This document shows, piece by piece, positions 19,220 to 25,168 of a DNA stretch of 25,168 bases. Under the pieces are notes generated by a model that was given only the letters and a program-made list of their open reading frames with translations, made no database searches and was not told the origin of the DNA. Origin of the DNA: a virus. The stretch is from positions 1-25,168 of the IMG/VR virus record IMGVR_UViG_3300032323_001763; one strand, given 5' to 3'. Made by a program: the position numbers and the translations under genes. Each line of letters begins with the position of its first letter. Within the stretch, counting starts at the first letter, position 1.

Positions 19220-21604
19220 TTAAGCAATTTGACGCCCTAAGGCTGTTTGATATGCTTGTACTATGGTGTATAGGTTCAATGCGTCTGCATCGGTTAAACC
19301 ATCACCTATTGATGCGAAGGCGGTTTGACGATTAGAATATGAGCTTGGGCTACCTGTTAAATTTAAAGCTGATATGTATAAGCTCACAGTAGATAAAGCA
19401 GATGTTTGCGCTCCATCAATAACTTTTACTCCGTTTTTATATCCCGTTGTGTTGGTGCTTGAATTTCTATTGGTTACAAACAATCCTAAACTTGAAGTAT
19501 TGGCTATTGATTTAACTTGAGCAGTTGCGCCATAGCAAGTATAAAATTTATCATCAAGGTATCTTGTTATCAAATTTTGTTCCGTTGCACCAACACTTGA
19601 CCCCATATCATATACACCCGTATTGTTGTTAGTTCTTGAATAAAAACTAAAGTGTCCGCTTGTTGTAGATAAAGACGAACTCGGAGATAAATATGTGTTA
19701 GCATATCCATTAGTCCCATTAGGAGTAGCCCCATTACTAGAATGTGTCCACCCTCCGTTGAAAACTAAACGATATGCAGCATCAGAATCAACCGGATTCA
19801 TAAGGTTGAATTTATGAGTTGATGCTGTTCCTCCAACAAAAGGATAAACCGCTTTCATTTTTGTCCACAATCCATTGTACTTTAATCCTAGTACCAAGTT
19901 GTTGATTGCATCCGCTTGAGTTACATCTGTAATCTGTGCTGCATCAATGAATGCTTGTGCATTTGGATCTGATACAACTGGAAGACCTACTTGGCGACTT
20001 AATGCTTCTTGATATGTTTGAACTGCAATGTAAAGGTTAGCTGCTTCGGTGTCGGTTAGACCCTCTCCAATTGTATCAAATGCGTGTTGATGAGGAGTGT
20101 ATTGTGTAGGTCCTGTTGACCAATTTGAACCACCTAAATATATTGTCCTATTTGGCAATAATTTAGTTTCGGTATTTGTATTCGTATTAAGTGAACTACC
20201 GTTAAAATATAATTTTGCAGAATTATTTGCGGTTCTATTACCTATTTGAAAACCTAAAGTATTCGTATTATTTACATATACGGCTGTTAATGAATATCCA
20301 TACAATGAAGAACCTTTTGCTAAAACACTGGCATAATATTGCCAAATATTTACTTCACTATTACTTACTGAATCGTAAGCACCTAATTGAACACCATTAA
20401 CTGAAGTATTTTGTGTTCTTGAATAATTAGATGCGTGAACACTAAATTGAGATAAATTAGTTCTTGGATTGAAAAATGTATCCGCAAACCCATTAGTTCC
20501 ATTAGGTAAAGCGCCATTTGTTGAAAATGTCCATCCTCCATTGAATACTAATCTGAAAGCCGCGTCTAAATCGCGCGGGTCTTTAAGGTTGTATTTGAAC
20601 TGATTTGCTATTGCTGATTGAGCAGATGCAAGTTGTGGCTGGTAAGCAGTAAGCGTTCCTATTTCGTTTTGTGCTCCCCAACAAAATGTTGATTTTCCAG
20701 TAACAGCAGTAAAATTGTATACTCCATTTCCATCAGCATGTCTAAGTGCTATCAACGCATTATTTGTACCTGGCATAATTCCCGTTACTGAAACACGATA
20801 CCATCCATTTCCTTCATTTGAAATCGAGCTTGTTAAATAAGTTCCTACAGTTGCATTAGCAGTTCCTAAAACTCCATTTTGAACATCAACCCAAAGACGA
20901 ATACCATCTTGACCTGTTCCGTTCCAAATTTCAAGAGTTACCCATTGAGCATTATTGTACTTTAAATAAATACTATTTGTAAAAGTTTGTCCATTTCCTG
21001 CAATCCATCCTAAATTCCAAAATACATTATTTGCATTTGAAGTTGTAGCAAAAGTATCCGCAGTTAATGTTCCGTTAGGAGCGATAGCTGTATTTGCAGT
21101 TCGTGTCATTACAACTGAATTCCATCCAATTGCATTTGTTATGTCTTCACTATATCCTGCAAGATTACGTTGGTCAGTAACAAACGGATATATAGCTTTC
21201 ATCTTCGACCACAACCCGTATCCTTTCAAACTTTTGACTAATCCATCAATAGCTGCTTGTTGTGTTGCGCCTGTGATGCCCGTAGCTGCAAAATATGCAG
21301 CAGCCGCTGGATCTACTCCATCGTTATACCCATAAATGCCTATAATTTCAAATACACCGCCTGCAGTTGAATCAACGGTTATGTCTGATAATGTATAACC
21401 TTTATTCGCTTTTAATACAACAGGTTGATTAAAATCAAGTGAAACAGGTATGTTGACTAACCCCGGTATTTGCAAACCTCCAAGTAATGTCGCTGTGCCA
21501 GAAACCACCTCAATTGAAACCTCAGAAATTTGCATCTCCTCAGTAATTGTAAATGTAGTATTGGTAAATACAGACGAAAATACGCTTTGGTTCTTAAAAC
21601 TCAT
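19220..21604 (-). CDS. Large modular fibre, paralogue of 15824-18178
   Basis: 794 aa with the same plan as its paralogue: anchor domain (MSFKNQSVFSSVFTNTTFTI, 1-92), linker (GATQQAAIDGLVKSLKGYG), CBM-like beta-sandwich (about 150-330, ISNEGNGWYRVSVTG, CWGAQNEIG), LamG-like domain 1 (from YNLKDPRDLDAAFRLVFNGG), linker 2 (DPNAQAFIDAAQITDVTQ, identical to the paralogue) and LamG-like domain 2 (from FNLMNPVDSDAAYRLVFNGG). The linkers and domain edges are almost identical between the two proteins, while the cores of the LamG-like domains differ strongly. It is the first gene of the fibre run, preceded by a regulatory region at 21605-21727. Confidence 0.7.
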   Translation of the reverse strand: MSFKNQSVFSSVFTNTTFTITEEMQISEVSIEVVSGTATLLGGLQIPGLVNIPVSLDFNQPVVLKANKGYTLSDITVDSTAGGVFEIIGIYGYNDGVDPAAAAYFAATGITGATQQAAIDGLVKSLKGYGLWSKMKAIYPFVTDQRNLAGYSEDITNAIGWNSVVMTRTANTAIAPNGTLTADTFATTSNANNVFWNLGWIAGNGQTFTNSIYLKYNNAQWVTLEIWNGTGQDGIRLWVDVQNGVLGTANATVGTYLTSSISNEGNGWYRVSVTGIMPGTNNALIALRHADGNGVYNFTAVTGKSTFCWGAQNEIGTLTAYQPQLASAQSAIANQFKYNLKDPRDLDAAFRLVFNGGWTFSTNGALPNGTNGFADTFFNPRTNLSQFSVHASNYSRTQNTSVNGVQLGAYDSVSNSEVNIWQYYASVLAKGSSLYGYSLTAVYVNNTNTLGFQIGNRTANNSAKLYFNGSSLNTNTNTETKLLPNRTIYLGGSNWSTGPTQYTPHQHAFDTIGEGLTDTEAANLYIAVQTYQEALSRQVGLPVVSDPNAQAFIDAAQITDVTQADAINNLVLGLKYNGLWTKMKAVYPFVGGTASTHKFNLMNPVDSDAAYRLVFNGGWTHSSNGATPNGTNGYANTYLSPSSSLSTTSGHFSFYSRTNNNTGVYDMGSSVGATEQNLITRYLDDKFYTCYGATAQVKSIANTSSLGLFVTNRNSSTNTTGYKNGVKVIDGAQTSALSTVSLYISALNLTGSPSSYSNRQTAFASIGDGLTDADALNLYTIVQAYQTALGRQIA

Positions 21605-21615
21605 ATTTTATGCTT

Positions 21616-21633
21616 TTTGTTATATATAACAAA
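21616..21633. promoter_or_regulatory. Perfect 18-bp palindrome before the first fibre gene
   Basis: TTTGTTATATATAACAAA is a perfect inverted repeat 12 nt upstream of the ATG at 21604. Such an AT-rich dyad next to a start could be an operator for a dimeric regulator or an RNA hairpin near the translation start. No regulator is assigned. Confidence 0.5.
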
Positions 21634-21635
21634 TG

Positions 21636-21665
21636 CTCGTGTGCAATTACATGAATCGCAACGAG
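21636..21665. other. Hairpin in the predicted 5' leader of the fibre operon
   Basis: CTCGT(g)TGC at 21636-21644 pairs with GCAACGAG at 21658-21665: eight pairs with one bulged base around a 13-nt loop. It lies between the predicted -7 element and the palindrome, so it would be in the leader RNA and might stabilise it. Confidence 0.35.
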
Positions 21666-21671
21666 ACATTA

Positions 21672-21679
21672 CAAATGTA
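21672..21679 (-). promoter_or_regulatory. -7 element for the fibre transcript
   Basis: Minus-strand TACATTTG fits TAnnTTTG. It sits directly after a terminator-like stem and about 67 nt before the first fibre gene, a sensible promoter position. I see no clear TTG at the -33 spacing. Confidence 0.45.
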
Positions 21680-21683
21680 ACAA

Positions 21684-21707
21684 TTAAGGCAATGTGTTTT
21701 GCCTTAA
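21684..21707 (-). terminator. Terminator-like stem after the membrane-protein operon
   Basis: TTAAGGCAA (21684-21692) and TTGCCTTAA (21699-21707) form a perfect 9-bp stem with a 6-nt loop, about 20 nt past the stop of the gene at 21728. On the minus strand it is followed only by TTGTT, a weak U-tract. It would separate the membrane-protein operon from the fibre promoter. Confidence 0.5.
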
Positions 21708-21727
21708 AATGTTATTTTCAAAACGAC

Positions 21728-21988
21728 TTACTTCTTTTTTGCAAAAGCCAAAATCGCAATCACCGCAACAATACCAACGCCAACATAAAGCATTTTCTGT
21801 TTGTTAGTTTTTGATGCCCAAAAACCTGGTCGTTCTTCAGGTGCGGGTTTTTGTACGCCTACTGGTTCAACGAGAATGGGTTTTTTTGTTTCTACCGTAA
21901 CCCCACCAGCCGTTACAGGCTTTGGTTTAGAGGTATAAAGCGGTTTGGATAGGGGATTGGGTTTTGTATAAGGGTTTGTTAAAGCCAT
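21728..21988 (-). CDS. Pro-rich protein with C-terminal TM
   Basis: 86 aa. Residues 1-60 are extended, Pro/Lys/Thr-rich (NPYTKPNPLSKPLYTSKPKP) and probably disordered. Residues about 66-83 form a TM (MLYVGVGIVAVIAILAF) ending in AKKK. Tail-anchored, with the Pro-rich arm on one side of a membrane and only lysines on the other. No family recognised. It is the last gene of a run of TM proteins and lies 2 nt from its upstream neighbour. A virion membrane protein is the favoured inference. Confidence 0.55.
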   Translation of the reverse strand: MALTNPYTKPNPLSKPLYTSKPKPVTAGGVTVETKKPILVEPVGVQKPAPEERPGFWASKTNKQKMLYVGVGIVAVIAILAFAKKK

Positions 21989-21989
21989 T

Positions 21990-22532
21990 TTATTTCTTTT
22001 TCTTAATTACAAAATATGCAATTGCGCCAACAACCGCAAGAACACCTACACCGATTAACACTTTTGTTGTTGTAGACATCGGTTGTGAATCCGTTGCACC
22101 TAATGCTTTTGCAAGTTCAACATCTGATGCTTTATCTTGACCTACTGCGCGATTTAAATCTGCACGAGACCTGCGCTCCTCAGCCTTTGATGATGTGCGA
22201 GCATCACGTCTAGTTTTTCTTGCAGCGCGTCTTTTTCTTGTTTCCTCCTCGGATAATGCACCTTTGATGTTCTGTCTTATTGATGCACCAACTCCATCGG
22301 CTGGATAGAAATTGTCTTGGTCGAAATAGTTACCAGTGTTTTGAGCCGCTGATGCAACAACCATACTAATTCTGCCTTCAGAATCTGCATGATTAATCAT
22401 ACCGTCTGCGTTGTTAAACGAGTTGTTGAAATAAGGAAAATCCTCACGTGTGTTCAAACCTGTCGTTCTATCTGATGGTGATGATTGTTCGATTGAAATC
22501 GGCTCACCATCAAGTTCCATGTTTACTTTCAT
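21990..22532 (-). CDS. Arg-rich protein with C-terminal TM
   Basis: 180 aa. The N-terminal 90 residues are polar and Asn/Asp-rich. Residues about 95-135 are extremely basic (EETRKRRAARKTRRDARTSS), a likely nucleic-acid- or phospholipid-binding helix. Residues about 157-176 form a TM (VLIGVGVLAVVGAIAYFVI), followed by KKKK. A membrane-anchored basic protein could link packaged DNA to an internal virion membrane. That role is inferred from charge and topology alone. Confidence 0.55.
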   Translation of the reverse strand: MKVNMELDGEPISIEQSSPSDRTTGLNTREDFPYFNNSFNNADGMINHADSEGRISMVVASAAQNTGNYFDQDNFYPADGVGASIRQNIKGALSEEETRKRRAARKTRRDARTSSKAEERRSRADLNRAVGQDKASDVELAKALGATDSQPMSTTTKVLIGVGVLAVVGAIAYFVIKKKK

Positions 22533-22548
22533 TTTTCTTCTATTTAAA

Positions 22549-23325
22549 TTAAGGTTTTGCCTTTTTAACTGTTTTAATCAAAACGTAAATTGCTATCCCT
22601 AACAATCCTAAAATCAATCCAGTTCTACCTGGGTTATTCTTAACTGTTGTGCCAATTGTTGTTGTTACATACCTGTACAAATCACCTACGCGTTTCAAAG
22701 CATTTGTCATACCGCCCAACTTGTCTTGTGATTTTAAACCTTTCACATATGCAACAGAATTGCCCGTTCCCGCGGTTACGTGGTAAAAAGCAAGTGTAGC
22801 ATCCTCTGCGTTTTTAAAATCGTTTATACCCGTTGAATTGTACGCCTTTAGTTTGCCCGAATTCTTCAATGAATTGATACCTTGTTTGTTGAACTCTATC
22901 AACACTTTTGCAGCAGTTTTTGGGTCATTGACCTTATCCGGGTTAGATACAAGGTCTTCATTAATTCGTTTGCCAAAAGCATCGTAATTGCTTTTAAACG
23001 TCAATTGATTAAATCCTCTACCCCTGTACTTATACCCTTCATTTTTCGCATTACCATACCTGCCCCCGTAAATTGCATCACCAATTTCTTTTGGTTTCCC
23101 AGCCAATTGATTAGCCCTAGAGCTTGAAAGGTTAAAAACCTCCTGCAGCCTTTTGGCTGAATAATTCAAGTTCTCGGATTGCGGAATGAATTTGCTTTCT
23201 TTTGAGACAATAGACAATATGGCAGCAATGGAATACGGATTCGTAATACCACCTTTAACGGCTTCGTCTTTTATCAAAGCCATATTCCTTTTCTGTTCTG
23301 CCGATAATGTGTCTACGTAACTCAT
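22549..23325 (-). CDS. Tail-anchored GH19-like peptidoglycan hydrolase
   Basis: 258 aa. The GH19-like core matches the endolysin at 4980-5600: SIVSKESKF with the putative catalytic Glu43, SENLNYSAKRL (50-60), AIYGGRYGNA and YKYRGRGFNQLTFKSNYDAFG. A linker leads to a C-terminal TM (residues about 235-253, TGLILGLLGIAIYVLIKTV) and a basic end (KKAKP). No N-terminal signal is seen. A second GH19 enzyme fixed to a membrane and encoded among other TM proteins suggests a virion enzyme that opens peptidoglycan during entry, distinct from the soluble lysis enzyme. Confidence 0.8.
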   Translation of the reverse strand: MSYVDTLSAEQKRNMALIKDEAVKGGITNPYSIAAILSIVSKESKFIPQSENLNYSAKRLQEVFNLSSSRANQLAGKPKEIGDAIYGGRYGNAKNEGYKYRGRGFNQLTFKSNYDAFGKRINEDLVSNPDKVNDPKTAAKVLIEFNKQGINSLKNSGKLKAYNSTGINDFKNAEDATLAFYHVTAGTGNSVAYVKGLKSQDKLGGMTNALKRVGDLYRYVTTTIGTTVKNNPGRTGLILGLLGIAIYVLIKTVKKAKP

Positions 23326-23328
23326 ACG

Positions 23329-23964
23329 TTATGAAATCAAAGCCTTCAGCGTATCCCAGATACTTGTATTATCAATTGTTTTGCCTTTTTTCGCTCCGAA
23401 GTTAATTACAATCCTACGACCGCGGTTTGACCACGTACCCGTATTCAATGTAGAACCATAAGCCGATGCAAAATGTGCAAACTTCTTATCTAATTGATAA
23501 CGCGCAATTGTTCCGTTTGATAAATCAACATCAACCGAAGCAACTGAACCTGCACCAGATAATGGGATAATCCTTGCCTTAGACGCAGTCAATAAGTAAA
23601 CGCGATATAAATCACCATAAACATTGAAAACTGCGCGTGTTGAAGGGCCTGCAATACCATACCCCGCACCTTTGTTCAATTTCTTATACTTCCCATCCGT
23701 ACCTCGCACCCAAGGTCCAATTGAGTCCATAAAATCTTGAAACTTCTTTACCTTATCCATTGAATTTAATTCAACAGGTAGGGCAACAGGAGAAGGTGCT
23801 GGCGTGGGTGTTACATTAGTTGTTGAGTCATCGGTTGGTGCGGCATCAATATCCTCATCACCCTCTTCAACATCCCTATTCTTTGCAAAAAGATACCATG
23901 CAACACCCGCTATAACAACAACAGAACCACCAATAAGTAATAACCTTTTAGTTTTACTTTCCAT
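23329..23964 (-). CDS. TM-anchored putative peptidoglycan-binding protein
   Basis: 211 aa. N-terminal TM (LLLIGGSVVVIAGVAWYLF, about 8-26), an acidic/Pro/Thr spacer (about 30-65) and a globular domain. The stretch VKKFQDFMDSIGPWV to GYGIAGPSTRAVFNVYGDLY follows the V--FQ----------G-G-GP-T--A---YG layout of peptidoglycan_binding_1-like modules. The final 100 residues are beta-rich and unrecognised. It is 3 nt from the tail-anchored GH19 gene, so the two probably form an anchoring-plus-cutting pair for cell-wall penetration. Confidence 0.55.
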   Translation of the reverse strand: MESKTKRLLLIGGSVVVIAGVAWYLFAKNRDVEEGDEDIDAAPTDDSTTNVTPTPAPSPVALPVELNSMDKVKKFQDFMDSIGPWVRGTDGKYKKLNKGAGYGIAGPSTRAVFNVYGDLYRVYLLTASKARIIPLSGAGSVASVDVDLSNGTIARYQLDKKFAHFASAYGSTLNTGTWSNRGRRIVINFGAKKGKTIDNTSIWDTLKALIS

Positions 23965-23975
23965 GTTCTGATAAA

Positions 23976-24194
23976 TTACTTCTTAACAGTACCTACGGAT
24001 GGTGTAGATTTTTTAGCCGCGATAGCAGATTGTGCATAAGCACCTGCAACACCACCTAAAACTGCTAAACTCAAACGTACCCAAGTTTTAGATACACCTG
24101 TGTACTTTCCTACTGCCCAATATGTAACGAGTGCGCCTGCGGCTGTACCGATAATATTGTTTTTTACTTTTGCGATTGGTTGTTTAAACATCAC
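23976..24194 (-). CDS. Small two-TM protein
   Basis: 72 aa. Two Ala/Gly-rich hydrophobic stretches (IIGTAAGALVTYWAVGKY, about 14-31; VRLSLAVLGGVAGAYAQSAI, about 39-58) and a basic C-terminus (KKSTPSVGTVKK). No family recognised. Short, Gly/Ala-rich TM proteins in a row of similar genes suggest virion membrane constituents. Confidence 0.55.
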   Translation of the reverse strand: MMFKQPIAKVKNNIIGTAAGALVTYWAVGKYTGVSKTWVRLSLAVLGGVAGAYAQSAIAAKKSTPSVGTVKK

Positions 24195-24221
24195 TTTAAA
24201 TTTTAATGGTTAATTACTCGA

Positions 24222-24329
24222 TTACTTCTTAACTTGCTTAACAACAAGGAAGGTTAACAATCCGATGATGATTAGATTGTGTACGTTTTGTCCACCAAGG
24301 AACGTGTTAGGGTTTTTAATATCAAACAT
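24222..24329 (-). CDS. Very small membrane protein (35 aa)
   Basis: ATG at 24329-24327 and TAA at 24224-24222. The product opens MFDIKNPNTFLGGQNVHN, then has a TM (LIIIGLLTFLVV) and ends KQVKK. It fills the gap between two other small membrane-protein genes, is spaced like its neighbours, and has an A-rich stretch before its start on the minus strand, so I believe it is translated. Topology and Lys-rich end match the other tail-anchored proteins here. Confidence 0.6.
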   Translation of the reverse strand: MFDIKNPNTFLGGQNVHNLIIIGLLTFLVVKQVKK

Positions 24330-24364
24330 TTTTTTTTGATTTTAAGGGTTAATTAATAAACTGA

Positions 24365-24562
24365 TTAATTTTTAGATACTTCGATTTTGTCTTTCATTGC
24401 GTAATTGAATGCTGCAACGCCTACCAAAACGGCAATAACGGGCATCAAACCTTCACGAACACTCTTTACTGTAAACAATTGCATACCCGCACCTACGACC
24501 AAAGCCGCAGATCCAGCGATTGTTGCAATCTTAACTGTTTTTTGAACTGTTGGATTTTTCAT
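24365..24562 (-). CDS. Small two-TM protein
   Basis: 65 aa. TM1 about residues 11-30 (KIATIAGSAALVVGAGMQLF), TM2 about 38-55 (GLMPVIAVLVGVAAFNYAM), then a charged tail (KDKIEVSKN). Similar in size and Ala/Gly richness to 23976-24194, though the two are not clearly homologous. Possible virion membrane protein. Confidence 0.55.
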   Translation of the reverse strand: MKNPTVQKTVKIATIAGSAALVVGAGMQLFTVKSVREGLMPVIAVLVGVAAFNYAMKDKIEVSKN

Positions 24563-24579
24563 TTTTACTTGTTTTTAAA

Positions 24580-25074
24580 TTAAACTCTATACTTGATACC
24601 TTTTGATTGAAGAATATCATTTACTTTTTTCACTTCCGCATCACTCATCTCCCAACGAATGTATTGTGGCAATGTCATATTACGACCAATACCCCATTCG
24701 TAAACTTTACGATTAGGTTTACCCCATGCATTTAGCAATTTGAGGTAATCGGTGTTGTTTTTCAATTTGCGAAAAGTAGAATAAATTGCAGCCTCATCCG
24801 TACCTACATCAAAACCTGCAGTTTCAATTGTGTTGGCAAATGTGCGGTATTGTGAATCGGGATATGATGCTGGTTTCTTTTTAGATTCAGTTTGAAGTTC
24901 GTTTTGAACCTCACTCTCCTCTTTTCTATCCGCTTCCTCCGTATCACCCAATTTCTGAGTTAACTTGTAAAACGCATAACCAACCGCACCAACAACCGCA
25001 ACTGCAACAATGCCTTTTGCCCAAGGTGGTAAACCAAGAAATGATTTTTGCGCGAATTTTGTATTTACTGCCAT
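24580..25074 (-). CDS. TM-anchored protein with a C-terminal helical domain
   Basis: 164 aa. TM at about residues 18-40 (WAKGIVAVAVVGAVGYAFY), a charged linker (about 42-68), then a domain with FDVGTDEAAIYSTFRKLKNN, LLNAWG, and EVKKVNDILQSKGIKY at the end. I have seen this GTDE---I------L-----y--L---fG / V--IL---GI-Y pattern in Bacteroidota phage proteins, without a known function. It starts the visible run of membrane proteins and is separated by 24 nt from the truncated upstream gene. Confidence 0.55.
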   Translation of the reverse strand: MAVNTKFAQKSFLGLPPWAKGIVAVAVVGAVGYAFYKLTQKLGDTEEADRKEESEVQNELQTESKKKPASYPDSQYRTFANTIETAGFDVGTDEAAIYSTFRKLKNNTDYLKLLNAWGKPNRKVYEWGIGRNMTLPQYIRWEMSDAEVKKVNDILQSKGIKYRV

Positions 25075-25098
25075 TTTATTTAAAATTTAATTTTTCAT

Positions 25099-25168
25099 TT
25101 AATTTGTAAAAGCCATCAAACCATCTAAGTTGATTTGAAATCCTCCAATTTGTGTTTCCTCGGCCGGG
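25099..25168 (-). CDS. C-terminal end of a gene running off the window
   Basis: Reading the minus strand from the right edge, one frame stays open for 22 codons and ends QIGGFQINLDGLMAFTN then TAA (25101-25099). The spacing to the next gene (24 nt) and the strand match the operon. Too short to identify. Confidence 0.5.
   Translation of the reverse strand, partial: PAEETQIGGFQINLDGLMAFTN

Overview
This window looks like part of the genome of a virus that infects a Bacteroidota host (Flavobacteriia or a relative). The signs are AT-rich DNA, A-rich translation starts with no visible Shine-Dalgarno sequences, TAnnTTTG promoter elements, and several small protein families I recognise from Bacteroidota phages and prophages. 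Both ends cut through genes. No capsid, terminase, portal, tape-measure, polymerase, integrase or tRNA gene is visible, so the virus type has to be inferred.

Layout. (1) 1-3146, plus strand: densely packed small genes of early or accessory type. Most are joined by a nearly identical 20-nt junction that ends one gene and starts the next. A secreted protein and a small membrane protein follow. (2) 3151-3186: a bidirectional terminator where the two transcription directions meet. Every gene after this is on the minus strand. (3) 3206-4215: a complete Mn/Fe superoxide dismutase bracketed by twin hairpins, next to a small protein with a HiPIP-like four-cysteine pattern. (4) 4194-8191: a lysis and envelope module. 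It holds a GH19 endolysin, a holin-like protein, two spanin-like overlapping gene pairs, two paralogous one-TM proteins, a tail-anchored L,D-transpeptidase-like protein and a TM/coiled-coil protein. (5) 8193-11635: a short spike-like protein, a membrane-anchored LEA2/WHy-like protein, and an overlapping sulfotransferase/GT9 pair. (6) 11671-21604: receptor-binding proteins. Two are cysteine-rich YadA-head-like fibres, and two are large paralogous fibres with carbohydrate-binding/LamG-like modules. A free-standing copy of the large fibres' N-terminal domain and an inserted HNH homing endonuclease are also here. (7) 21728-25074: eight consecutive small to medium genes, all encoding proteins with one or two TM segments. 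They include a second, tail-anchored GH19 enzyme and a TM-anchored putative peptidoglycan-binding protein.

Interpretation. Region 7, the tail-anchored peptidoglycan-active enzymes and the lack of any tail gene beside the fibre genes fit a virion that contains a membrane (tectivirus, corticovirus or FLiP-like in concept) better than a standard tailed phage. This is inference, because no capsid gene is in the window. The fibres would bind host glycans, virion-linked enzymes would open the cell wall on entry, and the 4-8 kb module would lyse the cell at exit. The GT9/sulfotransferase pair probably modifies a glycan of the host or virion. The SOD looks like an accessory moron gene.
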